NCBI GenBank assembly: GCA_034770075.1
Contig: CM068379.1
Span: forward strand, 12,960,922 to 13,024,921
Source of the DNA: Aralia elata
Lineage: Eukaryota > Streptophyta > Magnoliopsida > Apiales > Araliaceae
Direction of reading: 5' to 3'
Length of the DNA stretch: 64,000 nucleotides
The translations under genes were made by a program, and so were the position numbers. Below the pieces are notes generated by a model. That model was given only the letters and a program-made list of their open reading frames with translations, searched no databases and was not told where the DNA came from. Below, piece by piece: positions 12,001 to 24,171 of the stretch; the stretch's first letter is position 1; the number at the start of each line of letters is the position of its first letter.

Positions 12001-13608
12001 AGAATACACAATCGCTTACCAAGGATAAAAAATATATGAATAAACATTTAAATAATTATAAATGCCCGAAACAACTCAAGCACACCCTTTTTCCATTACT
12101 GCATTCTTTTGATAATATATTCTTTTTCGGATTGAAATGATTAAGTGATTATAAAAAAAGCCTTCCAAAATGTTACTTGCTAAACAAAAACTAACAGCAA
12201 GTGAAGTTTTACCGAATAAGATCCATCCAGAAATGTAGACATATCTAAATTTAGTGAGCACTTGAGACGGGAGAAATGAAATACAACCAAGTCTAGAATG
12301 CATAACAGTAAGATTTCAACAACTAAGAGAGAAACAGAAAGAAGTATGCAGAATTTGCCAGTCTACAAGTTGACAGTATTAGCAAAGAATGTCTATCAGA
12401 TACAGTTTAGATTTAGGTCACAACAGAGACAATTATCAAATAGTGGGCGCGTGTTCTCTTCTTTTCCAACACAGGCTATGCCTAGTTTAGTTCTAGTGAT
12501 GTGATGAATTATTACTCTACCAGCCGTTCAATTAAGCTAAAATTTTCAAGCATAAATTCCAATTCTTCTACAAAACTTCTAGCTTTTACCTACCAAACAC
12601 TTGAGTTCCAAATGTTCTATCAAACTTTAGTCCCAAAGAAGCTGAGATAACCAAAACACCCAACCCTACCCCAAAAAAACAAAAAAAAAAAAAAAAAAAC
12701 CTTTTTTTAGTTAAACATTTGCATCCTCTCAGTACCGAAGGCAAACCACCCTAGCAAAAGCATCAGCTTTCATTTGGCCTTGCCAAAATATTCTATAATT
12801 TCTTTTCCTCTTTTCCTTTTTCCCTTTTATTTTATGATAAATTTCCTGAAATAATCTGAAACAATTTAACTGCCACATATGGAAAATACATGAATACATT
12901 TAAGATACTAAGCTATGGAAGGGAAATGAGTATTTGTTGACATGTAAGGCGTAATATAAAGGTCCTGTATAAAGTTATTTGTCCATTTTATATATGGTTC
13001 TCTGTCATTCATCAAACCAACTTGCATGATATTCCAAAACCACATAAAAAGTCATGTGAAAACAAATGAAATCGAGTTTACTGAATAATCAAATAAAAAC
13101 AGATCAACTTCCACGAATTGACTTCACTCTTTTTTACATCAAAATAGAACCATTACACCACAACTCAGTTATGTATACAGTATACTGGCTATGTATAAAT
13201 GAAATTCTTCAAAAAACACTTGCACGAGCTTGGTCTAGAGCTGATATACAAATTAGGAAATGAATAAGCAGCTTCTAAACATGAAAGAGAATGTGCTAAG
13301 AAAATCCTGAGACATTCATAACTACTAGTCACCTCGCAAATTTAAAAAATAAAAGTACAAATTAAGTGGGTGAGAGAAATTAGGAGGTGGTTGATAATTG
13401 GGGTGGAGAGAAAATATAGGGATACAAACATTAGGGTAAAAAAAATTAAAAAAATACGAGAGACCTAAAGTCCAAAAAAATAACCGCTCCTTTTGCTCTC
13501 CCTTAATAATATAGTTATATAGATGATCTTAAAGAATGTGTGTGTATTTAATTTATTATTACTTAACAGCTAAAAACAATTTACAAGTACATAACAGCTA
13601 AATATGTA
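9008..13608. other. Intergenic AT-rich DNA, copy 1
   Basis: I see no convincing gene on either strand. The stretch holds long A/T runs and low-complexity sequence such as 11300-11480. Short frames at 10738-11007 and 12076-12504 have no family signature. The copy-2 equivalent is 35227-39802. Confidence 0.6.
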
Positions 13609-13831
13609 CTCCCTCATGTCCCCATTTGACTTTTATGCAGTCTAGAAAACAATGAGATTGGTAAGAGGTTACTAGGAAGTTCAAATTAAGCCTTTTTTTG
13701 AACCCCACATTATGATTCTTTTACTTTAAAACAATGATACACTAATGTACCTTGGAAAAAATCTTGAAAACTATTGAGGGCAAGTTTTGGGACATCCAAA
13801 AGCAAAGAGGGGCAAGAAAATTTGGATGGAG
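13609..13831. mobile_element. Stowaway-like MITE, copy 1
   Basis: A 223-bp element that starts CTCCCTCATGTCCCC and ends AATTTGGATGGAG, with TA on both sides. The imperfect terminal repeats and TA target duplication are those of Tc1/mariner-derived Stowaway MITEs. Non-coding. Confidence 0.75.
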
Positions 13832-16650
13832 TAAATCATGTTCATTGACATATATTGATTGTTCACCAACTTAGTAATCAAAATAAGATACAACTGCCCG
13901 TCCCCCAAAGAATGGCTTAAGTACAATTTTCACCTAACTAAGAATTTCAAATTAGAGGAGAGGGTATACAATAATTTCATATTAATCCTTATATTTGGCT
14001 TAAATATAATAGTAGTGAACCTCACATAAGTATACTAGCAAAATCTACTCTTTCATAAAACATGGGGGCCTCTTTGAGGATAATAGTCTTTATAGCATAT
14101 TATACCTTTGACTTGTGCACTTAACTCATTCTTTTGAAGACTTATTTTTGTACTTAAGCCACTTTGGGGGGACAAGCTGTAAAAATTAAATTTTTATAGC
14201 TTAAAACCCCAAAAATAATATTCATCTTCAACTGGTTAGTAGATGAGCAAATCACTCTACGACCATAGCACTCTCAGTTTCACAAGTCCACCAATGGAGT
14301 TGACCCAAGGTTTGTCTACCCCCTTGCTTCTACAAGACCAATCTTCCAACTCCTCAAAGCAATCAACAGACACCATGCTTCATTTGTGGCGTAATGGTCT
14401 CCAAAAATATCAACACTTCTTTAACGAGTTAACCCGTGAATACCGTTTTGGGTGGTAAAGAAGGGCCTTACCGCATTGCCAATTAGTGGTTTCTCCTCCC
14501 TCTATTGATGCAGAGGAAATAAAGAAGATCAAGAAATTAATTACATATTATGATATATTGTTTTTTAGAGATATAATTATGTATGGAATTAGTTAGGAGG
14601 AAGTAGAAAATAATTAAAGAGTTGTTTTTTCCCTTTTAAATTAGGGTTTTTACTTAATCACCACGATTTAGGATTGCTCTACAAGCATTGTAGTCCTTCA
14701 TTATTTGACAGAGCTGAATATATTATGGATTGACAGCTGTGTTTTGTTTGTATGCACTTCTACCGCGGTACCATGTCTAGACTTTCCTACATCACTCCGA
14801 TACTGGTCTTCGCATATATTTGCACACTATTCCCTTCAAGAACATTAGCTTACAAGCAAATGAATTACGGTTGACCATATAAACCCATAATCTTAACAAC
14901 ATTTTACTCAACCAATTTAAAACAAAGCCCATCCCAAAATCAATAACTATTTGACCATATAATCCCATAATCATAACTACAATTAACCCTACCATTTTAA
15001 AACTTAAACTCTAACTTCTTTCTTGGCTGTCTAAAAATTCCCATCGCTCATTTACAATGTAAAATCCCACTCCATACCATGCAAAAACCATTCAATCTCA
15101 TTCCAAAAATCCTACCATTTGACCATATAATGCCATACTCCAAGCAACATTTTACCCTACCATTTCAACACTAAACTAACACTGCCTTTCAATTCTAAGT
15201 AACCAGTTAGATTCAAACCACACTGTAATTTATGCCACATGAAAATTTTGTTTTATTTCAACAATAAATGCTAAACATGAAACTGACTGCAAAAGCAATA
15301 ACATATGAATGTGGGTACCACTGCTTTCATCAGGTCTACCATCACTGTTTCTATATTTGTTAATCCGTAGTCTATTGCAAACCATCTTCTTCCAGGTCAG
15401 AAAAAATGGTCACCTCCGCTAGCCTTTTCCAAATTTCATTATAGGGTTTTTCTGCTCTCTGACCCCACTCAAGAAAAAACTACACACGCAAAGGAAAAAG
15501 TAAATGAATTCACAAGTACACGTGAGAGTGATATTCCATGGGTTACATGCTCACACAGTCACAAATGTGACTTTCGAAGGGATAGAAAGTTCAAGACACA
15601 AAGTAGTATACTTTAGTTAACATATACAACCAATAAACAGCATCATGTATCATTATTATAAGAAGCTGATAGTCTTCAAAGGACACAAATTAAGGTGGTT
15701 GGGTGCTAATAGTGAAATCAACATCCTAACTGAGATATGTGACCTCTTTGGTGATAACATGCATCTTCGCAACATAAAAAACAATAAACACTGAACACAA
15801 ACCGTTCAAATCTTTTCGTAACCAGATGAATTTGAGAATGGTTACCTCCAACTTCAGAAATCCATTATGAGCATGTTGCACAGCTCATATTCAGCAGTCC
15901 CTCTGGCTTCTATCAACTATAAAACAACCCAATAATTAGACAAGTACGATAGTGGAAATACAGTTTGAAAAATATAAACAAAACATTAAAGAGGACTAGG
16001 CTTATCAGGTGCATGCAAATAAATGCCATTGGAATAGCAAAAGTTTGACTCAAATTATAGCGCTGAATATAAGATCTCACAAGGAAAAAATACAACCAAG
16101 TTCTTAAAGTGAATCAATTATTCTTTCCAGCAGGAATTAGAATAAATTTCAGGTCATTTACAGGAAATGGTAAAGTTCAATATCTGGCCTTGAAGAATCC
16201 TTATTAAGCTCAGAAAATGGTTTAATAAATTCTCTCTTAATGTACTATTTATGGGAAGCTAGCGTAATCTTTAAAAATAAGTCTGAGGGGTATCCTCACC
16301 TTAAGACCAATCCTCTGGGTGGTGAACGACGCAAATTCTCTAAAAACAATACGAGGAAAAAAAATGGAGAGGCAGAGGAAAAATATATTCGTAAAACCCA
16401 ACCCCCCCCCCAACTTTATATGTCCTCTACTCAGCTTCAGGGTAGTCATTTCTTTATAACACACAACTTTCCCACCTCAAATCAAAAGTAAGGATGGCCT
16501 AATAATGTTGTACACAACTTTGATCGACTTGTTCCAGCAGACTCTGCCAATGAATTCTATAGTAAGCAAGTAACTTCAGAAACCAATTTCATTTGAAAAG
16601 TTTGGACATTTAATAAGGTTTAAATTTGGATATGGACGGTTAGAAGTTAC
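13832..16650. other. Intergenic DNA downstream of the PWWP gene, copy 1
   Basis: No gene recognised. At 14872-15170 the phrase GACCATATAA plus CCCATA-like sequence recurs three times. At 15845-15907 (minus strand) a stretch bounded by AG and GTAACC could be a 3' UTR exon of the PWWP gene; this is a guess. The copy-2 equivalent is 40021-42837. Confidence 0.5.
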
Positions 16651-16690
16651 CTGAAACCTCCTAACACAAATAACTGCCAGAGTGGACAAA

Positions 16691-19600
16691 TTAAGTCGCA
16701 TTGTCCTGGGCTTGTAATGTTCCAAGGGGCAAAGTTTTAAATGGCGCTGATGGCACATAGCTGAGCTCATAATTAACAAGCATTGGCCCAAAAATATTGA
16801 ATTTTCCAGAGCTACTGAAAGCAACTTCTGCATCAGAACACTTCTTAAAAACCACCCTAGCACGGCTTGTCTGCCTATCAACCTCTGTTTCAGATTCCCT
16901 CAAAGGCCCAAACCGCCTGAATATTTTATTAAGATTCAATTCTGAAGGAACAGAATTGCCCTGTGTAAAAATTCAATATAAAGTTCTGTTGGTGAACAAT
17001 CTTGCCTCCTCCCACCAGTATGCTCTGCTGGTTCCTCTGCTTCCAGTTCATGATCCCCACTATAATACCGCTTTCGAAATTTCCGACCTGATTTTAGGGG
17101 TTTATCTGGCTCATAATTCACTAGCTGGTGGTATTCACCTTCTCCATTCTGAGCATTATGTAACAGTTGCTTCTTCGGCATAGTTGTGGACTATCCTGTC
17201 CGTCCAATAAGAATCATTCACATCGTCAAATTCAAAAATCTTCAGGGAGAGTTTGCAATGACACTGGGTGCTTTTTTCTTTCTACCACCTCTACCTGTAG
17301 ATGGATTCCGCCTTCTAGAGTTCTGGCTCAAAGCAATCGAATGTCTAAAATCAGAGAAGAAAGAAGTAATAGTATTCAAGAAGCTGTATCCTTTCATGGG
17401 ATCTCGTGCTGCCAAGTGAAGTTGTGGACAGCAACTCATCTAAAGATGAGTGCTCTGGCGAAAGAATCCTTCCTCTTTGGGAGCAAACAGGAGTCTGCAC
17501 AGAAACATCAAATCCAACCTGTTGGTCTACACTATCATCAACCTTCAAAAACTTTTCACTGTTACACTTCAAAAGTGACGGGGTCCCAGTCAGTTGGCTT
17601 GCTACCCTACGAATGCACTCACCGACCTTGAAGGATGGCTTAGGAATTGGAGCCGCTGTAGTAGAGACTTTTGCAGCATAGAAACTTATTCTTTTATCTG
17701 ACCCATCAGTAACATAATCAAGAGCCTTTCTTTTTCTGCCAGCAGATGTAACAGACTTATCCACGACGTTGCCATCTGGCTCGTCTTCACCATCTGAGGA
17801 GTGTGGCAGATCGCCCATCAACTCAGTCATGCTTCTCTCTTTCTTACTTGGGTGCAGACTATCTGACAAATCATGTTTACGTTTGTTAGAAGAGTTGTTT
17901 ACACCTTTTATTTGCTTTTCAATCATATCACTCAATTCTGAGGTATTTGCATCATTTTCCAACAACCCCCCACATATATGGAATTCTGGCAGAGGGCGAA
18001 GACCCTTAAAACGAGAAAAGGCAGATAATTGAGCCTTAGCTATCACAAGCTCCAATCGATCACCACCACCAGATGGTACTAGTGCTAACGATCTTATATT
18101 ATCCACAAGTTTCTCAGGCTCGAAACAACTAACCCCAGTAGATTCATCCACACCATATCTTCGACTTGCTTCTTGATGAATCCCAGTATTCTCAACGATC
18201 TGAGATTCAATCTCGACAAGGGCAACTTTTGGTATGCAGGAGCAGGCCAGGCCCAGCTCTACCCGCCTGGAAACTTCAGCTAGAGCAGAGTTGACTGCAT
18301 GCTGAAATGCTTCTGAATTGCTTTGCTTCTCTATTTGAGAGAAATGTGCCCTAAATGGTCTTAATAGAGATGCATCATTCCAAGCAAAAGTTCGATCTCC
18401 AAAGTATGCTACCAAAGAAGCAGTCCTTCTTATGATATTTCACAGCCTTCTCTGATGCATCTGCAGGATCGAATATCTGTCCAGGCCACCAGGGGTGGCT
18501 CCTGACTTTACCCCATACTAAATCAGACACAGAGAACTCACCTTCATTTTTAGGTGGCAGCAAATAACAAGAGTGACACTCTGTAACACCGCTTCCAGGC
18601 TCAGGTGACATCTGTTCTGGAATTTTCTCATCGAGAACTGTCGACTTTTCAATCCCCAAAGTCTGGTCTTGGACCTCTGCATCTTGCTCTCTATGCAAAT
18701 CAACCTGCTCCTCATCATTATATTGTTCTTCAACCACCAATCTGCGGTCCAGATCTGAACTAACCCCTGCACAATTACCAGTTGCACTCTCATCTAAGCA
18801 CTCTGAGAATTGCAAGTCAACATCACCTTCAATTCCTTGAACATCAGCATCCTATTACAATTAAACTCATCTGGTAGAGAAACATTTTCCTCCAAATGCT
18901 CACCATGTGACTTCTTTCCTTCATCTACGGAGACGTACCAATACTTTCAACCAGCTTGCCTATAATAGACTCATTGTCACTCTTTTTTGAATCCTTTTCT
19001 TCATGGATGTCATCAAACACAATACATTTGTCATCCATCATGCATGATTCATCTTCAACCTCAAAGACTAGATCAACAACTTCATTGGAAGTCACCCCCT
19101 CAGAGACGTGTGTCCCCTTGTTTCCTCTTCAGCAATTAAAGAAATGTCATCACACATAACATTAACATTCTGAATTTTGTTTGACATATTTCGTCTCTTC
19201 AAGGGTAGCTGTCCCCATTATTGTCTCTGCTCTTGAAACCACAATGCCTTCTAACGGTTGTCCCCATATCTTCTTGTCCCCTGTGCAACATCATTTCCAG
19301 AGCTTCCAACAGCCTTCATGTGTTGATCCTCCCAAGGGAAACTTAAATCGTTACTGTAAGCATCAAACTCCGACGTTAATGTCTCCTCCATGTCCATCGC
19401 TTTCAACTTCTCCTATTTCAGAAACAAGAGCTTGTTCATTTTGAGTTTTCAGCATCTGAAGGTACAGTACCACCTTCTCCAGCATTACCACAAGCAGGTT
19501 CACACTTCATATTCTGAAGATCTTCTGAACAATCTGAAATACCATCTATAACAGTTAATGGAACTTCCATCTTTAATGTCAGGGCATTGCTCCTCATCAC

Positions 19601-21767
19601 TTTAGCTTCATCGCTACCGTCATTTTGAATTTGCCCACTAGAAACATTCTGGTTCTCTGCATATAGCACCATCACGTTTTGAACTATTTATTAACTATTT
19701 CCTTCTCAAACCTTCAAGTACTAAGACCTCTCACAGAACAACTTAAACTATCATCCTAAAGAATCTGACCCTTGACCCTCTTATCTTTGAAATCTGTTTG
19801 CCTCCTCAATGTCCCATCCCTGAAACTTCCCTTTCTGAAACTGCAAAACTTGTTCAACATTCTTTTACAACCATTATGCACATGGGTTGTTTTACACTTC
19901 ACATTTTCACTTGGTTGACAACTATCTGCCTAGGCGTAGTATTTGGTTATCACGAATCAGTTGCAATAATTTTACCGTCATTGACAGCTTGAATTTGTTT
20001 ACCAAAAGGATTCTGGATCAGCACAGATAGCTATCATCAGTTTTATGAGCTCTCAACACAAAGGTATCAACCTTTTGGGCTCATCACTCTAACTACACAA
20101 ATTGGTGTTCTCATTGAAAAAATCCCTGCTTTTCTGTTGTTCAAAACTTCCTCTTTCTCCGAGATACATGGGACAGCTTGGTCAGAATCTACAACCTTCA
20201 TATCAATATCTTCAGAATGAACCGCCACAACTTGTAAGTATGTGCTCGATAGAAGATACCAGGCTCTGGGCATTGATGTTAATAACTATCTTCAGTCCCC
20301 ACGGCAACACCAACACCCCTTGTTAGTCTCAGTTACTCATAATTGAAGAAAACCTTTATCTTCAAACATTTTGCAAATTGACCACTAGCGATAATTTTTG
20401 CTTGCTTCAGAGAAGGATATTGGGAATTCATAAACACCCTCATTTGGTACTGATTTGGAGTGCTTTCACCAACCATTCTTAATCTTCATCTGCCCATCCT
20501 CTACTGAACACTTCTAAAATTTCCCATCAACCTACGAGACTTTGTTAACTTCAAGTTTTAAATGCACAACTCTCTTCTTTGTTCAACCACCCTCATCTTC
20601 CCTTTAACAGGTTCAGCTTGTTGGATCCCTAAATTTCAGCATTTGCACCGGTTAGATATTTGATGTGGGGTTGGGGAGGGGGGGGGAGGGTGGGGGGGGG
20701 GATCAGAATTGTCCACATCAAACCATCTCAACAGATGCACTTTGATCTTTCTACTAATAAACAAGGTGATTTTACATCCACAACAGTTTACTATGCAGGA
20801 ACTTCATCTTTTGGCAATTTAAAAACCTTCCTTCTTTGACCACTATTAGAAACTTGCTCCGGAACAATCTGAGTATTTGTGTAAGTTTGGGGGATGTGCA
20901 GATCCAGTGAAAGAACTTACAACCCAGCTTCAATTCCAGGGATTTACATGTTTCATCATCCAACAACCACATCCAATTTTGTGACATCAAATTGATTGGC
21001 ACCCCAACTTTCAATCAAAAGACTCCCACTGTTCTCCTCCACACCCTCCTCAGTAACAAAGACCGCCAACTTTCTCTGCAATAACCCGAGTTTCTCCATT
21101 TGACGATCCCGTAGCCACCAAAGAACCTCCTGCACCAACTTCATTAACACCTAGCCCTCCATGAGCAGATGTAGTCAAAAACACAGCTCACACTCACCCT
21201 CTTCAGTAAATTCTTCACGTCTTTCCAAACCCTCAGCATCCTCCGTTAACAACATCCCCATTCCACCATTGATCTCAACTTCCCTCGGTAACAACAAGTC
21301 TCAACTTTTTCCTCTGTGACAACATCAACGACTGTATCCACCTGATAGACGAACCACCCGCCAATCTCCTGGGAAACCTTCAACCCAGTGTCCTTTCATA
21401 GCATCCCACACCATGACCCACCCGAATTCCCCAATTTTCCCGCGACCCCAAAAATCACCCTCATCACCTTTCAGTAGTTCCCATTCTCTCTCTTGATCAC
21501 CGCCATTTTCGCCAATCCGATCTCCATCTCAACCAAACAAAACCATTTTTTTTTTTATTTTTTTAAACATAAATACATCAAAACCCACCACCTCCACCCA
21601 TTATCTCCTCCATTTTCCTCAACAAAAGGGACCGCCTCAATTTCTCCCACCACAGCCCAAATTTTCAATTAGGGGGGGCTATTCATCAGCTGCACGAACA
21701 CTATCAACTCACAAGTAGATTCTGAAACCCTAAGGCCCTGTACACAACATCACCTATGCTCATCCAT
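16691..21767 (-). pseudogene. PWWP-domain protein (PDP type), copy 1, frame broken by indels
   Basis: This is the same gene as the copy-2 entry at 42878-47715. The C-terminal half reads well at 17351-18415, including the region where copy 2 is frameshifted. One extra base near 18411 breaks the frame inside the PWWP domain, another near 17425 breaks it further on, and insertions near 16970 and 17120-17250 break the C-terminus. From about 18.8 kb to the start codon at 21767 one-base indels occur every few tens of bases, while codons between them still match copy 2. That is the signature of unpolished long-read sequence at a contig end, not of an old pseudogene. Confidence 0.85.
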
Positions 21768-22254
21768 ACTCACAGTATCTGAGTAAATTTTCACTTCATC
21801 AGATTAAAAAAAACAGTCTTTTAACACCACAAAAAAAATAAACTAATAAATACTCAAAACAAATATATTGTACAAATCTAATAACACCACCAAATGGTGG
21901 CATATGTGGTAATCCAATAAAATTGGGTAAAATAAAGCATAAAACCCTAGGGATAATTCAGCGCTACATTTTGGGAGGTTTTAGAGAGAAAGTTTCAAAG
22001 ACAAAGAAGTGACGGAGGTTGGGTATGGGCGAAAATGGGCTAAATTGTTTCCAGAGATCGAATGTTAAAAGCCGTAAAATAATGCGTTCGTGTCCCTTGT
22101 TTCAGAAGCTTCGCCAGCTCCTGTCATCAGTCTATCACATGTCCTTTAATATTGATTTTTTTTTTGCTCTCTGAATTTCCAGTTTTGTTAATATAGGTAA
22201 AACTATGTTAGAATGGGTAATATTATTAAAATTGTCTTTCTTTATGTTTACATG

Positions 22255-22991
22255 TTGGGAGTGGACGATTTAAATCGTAAGTGATTCTCAAAACTTGTCA
22301 AATCGTAATTGAATTGGTTCAATTTTTTTTTTTCAAATCATTTGGTTTTGGTCGGTTGTGAATTTTTTGCGCAAAATTTTTTTTTACCGGATTTTAGTTC
22401 CGGCTGCAGTTAGTTTTTAGTATTTATCTTGTGAATCGAACGGTGCACCAGTCCTTAATACCGCTCTATTATCTTACATTAATTTTTAAAAATATATCTC
22501 TATATTTTATAATATTTAATATATATATCATATAGCTTACTTCAACTATATAATATAAGTTTTTTTATTTTTTATTTTTGTATATCAAAAATTAATTTAT
22601 GAATATTTTATATATAGAGCTAATATATGTTAAAAATATAATAATGTTAAAATTATCACGATATTATCTTAATTTTAATTTGAACATATATTTTTATATT
22701 AGTAAATATTTATTTGGAACTATTTTAAAAAACGTTTAATATCAATATGTTGTCAGTAAGAATATTAAAACTAATTTAATATAAAATTAAGTCCAAAAAT
22801 ATTATTAATTTTTGACCCGTACAAGTTGGTACGATGCAGTTCAAAATATAAAACTAGGCCGATGCGATTTTGATGTAGAGAAAAAAGTCTTGAGAGTGGT
22901 ACGGTTGCGATTCCGGTTCATAGATTTTTTAAAAATCGATGGGGTTTTCAAATTCCTTTGAAAAACTGAAACTGCATCATTGTCATCCCTA
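22255..22991. mobile_element. hAT-like non-autonomous element, copy 1
   Basis: Counterpart of 48151-48822 with more indels. It begins TTGGGAGTGGACG and ends TGTCATCCCT, followed by ATGTTACATT. Non-coding. Confidence 0.55.
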
Positions 22992-23093
22992 TGTTACATT
23001 GAACTTGCTCATATGATCAATCTGCGCAACAGGCGATTTTGGTCATTTAAAATTAGTTATTGTTTATGCCTTTTCTGTATCTATATTTCATTC

Positions 23094-23132
23094 GTTCTCA
23101 AATTATTTTGATCATTATTAACTTTTAAAAGT
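23094..23132. mobile_element. Stowaway MITE cut by the assembly gap, copy 1
   Basis: The last 40 bases before the N gap match the left end of the MITE at 48894-49148, with several errors. Confidence 0.7.
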
Positions 23133-23232
23133 NNNNNNNNNNNNNNNNNNNNNNNNNNNNNNNNNNNNNNNNNNNNNNNNNNNNNNNNNNNNNNNNNNNN
23201 NNNNNNNNNNNNNNNNNNNNNNNNNNNNNNNN
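23133..23232. other. Assembly gap of 100 N
   Basis: Exactly 100 N, the usual placeholder for a gap of unknown length. The flanks are not continuous biology: the left side ends inside a MITE just past the PWWP gene promoter, and the right side begins in a late GnTI exon. The last GnTI exons are missing at this point. Confidence 0.99.
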
Positions 23233-23250
23233 CGGACAAATGGATATTAC

Positions 23251-24113
23251 CTTCCATTTCTTCAAAAATGCCAAACTGAGCTGCTACGTGTTACAAATTC
23301 TGCTTGGTCTCTGTACTGAATACGCACATTCACCGTCTATATTAATATGCCTTAAGAACAGCATCAATTCCACTGTCAGGTCTTGCATTTTTTTACCGAT
23401 TTCAGCAAAGTGCTTTAACATACTTGTCCTATAATATGTAAATACCATTAGTTGAACAACAAATGTTCTAGAATGCTGAGATGGTGCTCTCTTTAAAATT
23501 TTCTTTTATTGTAAGGTGAAACTTTTAACATTCCGAAATGTATATTATACCTCCATTAGGTAGCACAAATTCATTGACTTCCAATCAACCTTTCAAAGCA
23601 GAAACAAAACTTATTTACATTGTAAGAGAAATGCAGAACTCAAAAAGATAATGGTTAAAGTGAAATTTTTGCATCTCCTGTGACATCAATTCAGCTTAAT
23701 AGGCTCCAGATATTTTTTGAAAAACTGACCCAAACTAGAACCCTGCAAGAAATTGAATAAGCGGTCGAAAAAGAAATTTTTTAAAAGAAACTATTTTATT
23801 TTTTTTGTAGAAAAAGGATTTTATATAAAAAATAGGGGTCTTAACCAAGACCTATTACAGCAGCATCCAAAATGAAACTAATAGCCATGAGGACAAGATA
23901 GAGAGTTATTTATTCCTGATGAAGACTGATTCAATTTCCAAATAGTTTTCTCTAACTGCACACGAATAAGAGAAAATATACACCTCTTTGTTGAGTGCTA
24001 AATAACAAACCTAAATGAGTAGATTCCCAAACTTTTATTAAGACTGACTGTAGACAAAAAATAGGGTAGAGTGTCTACATTTGTGTGAGCAAACTAGTAC
24101 GAGCACATCTGCA

Positions 24114-24171
<58 letters not shown>

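Larger units (their letters stand above)
1..23132. repeat. Copy 1 of a large duplicated segment
   Basis: This stretch aligns from end to end with 25487-48938 in the same orientation. Every landmark recurs in order: the GnTI exons, the fold-back element, the Stowaway MITE, the PWWP gene, the hAT-like element and the start of a second MITE. The middle (about 7-18 kb) is nearly identical to copy 2. From about 18.8 kb to the end the copy is full of one-base indels. It stops at the N gap, inside a MITE. I read it as the right end of one contig overlapping the left end of the next, possibly from the other haplotype. A real tandem duplication is the alternative. Confidence 0.9.

Noticed and set aside
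14243..14458. A 71-codon plus-strand frame, also present at 40431-40673
   Set aside because: Conserved only because the two copies are the same segment. The C-terminus differs by a shift and no family motif is visible.
17167..17631. Plus-strand frames of 77-154 codons opposite the PWWP gene (also 43174-43809 and 45158-47355)
   Set aside because: Antisense shadows of the PWWP coding sequence with no family motif.
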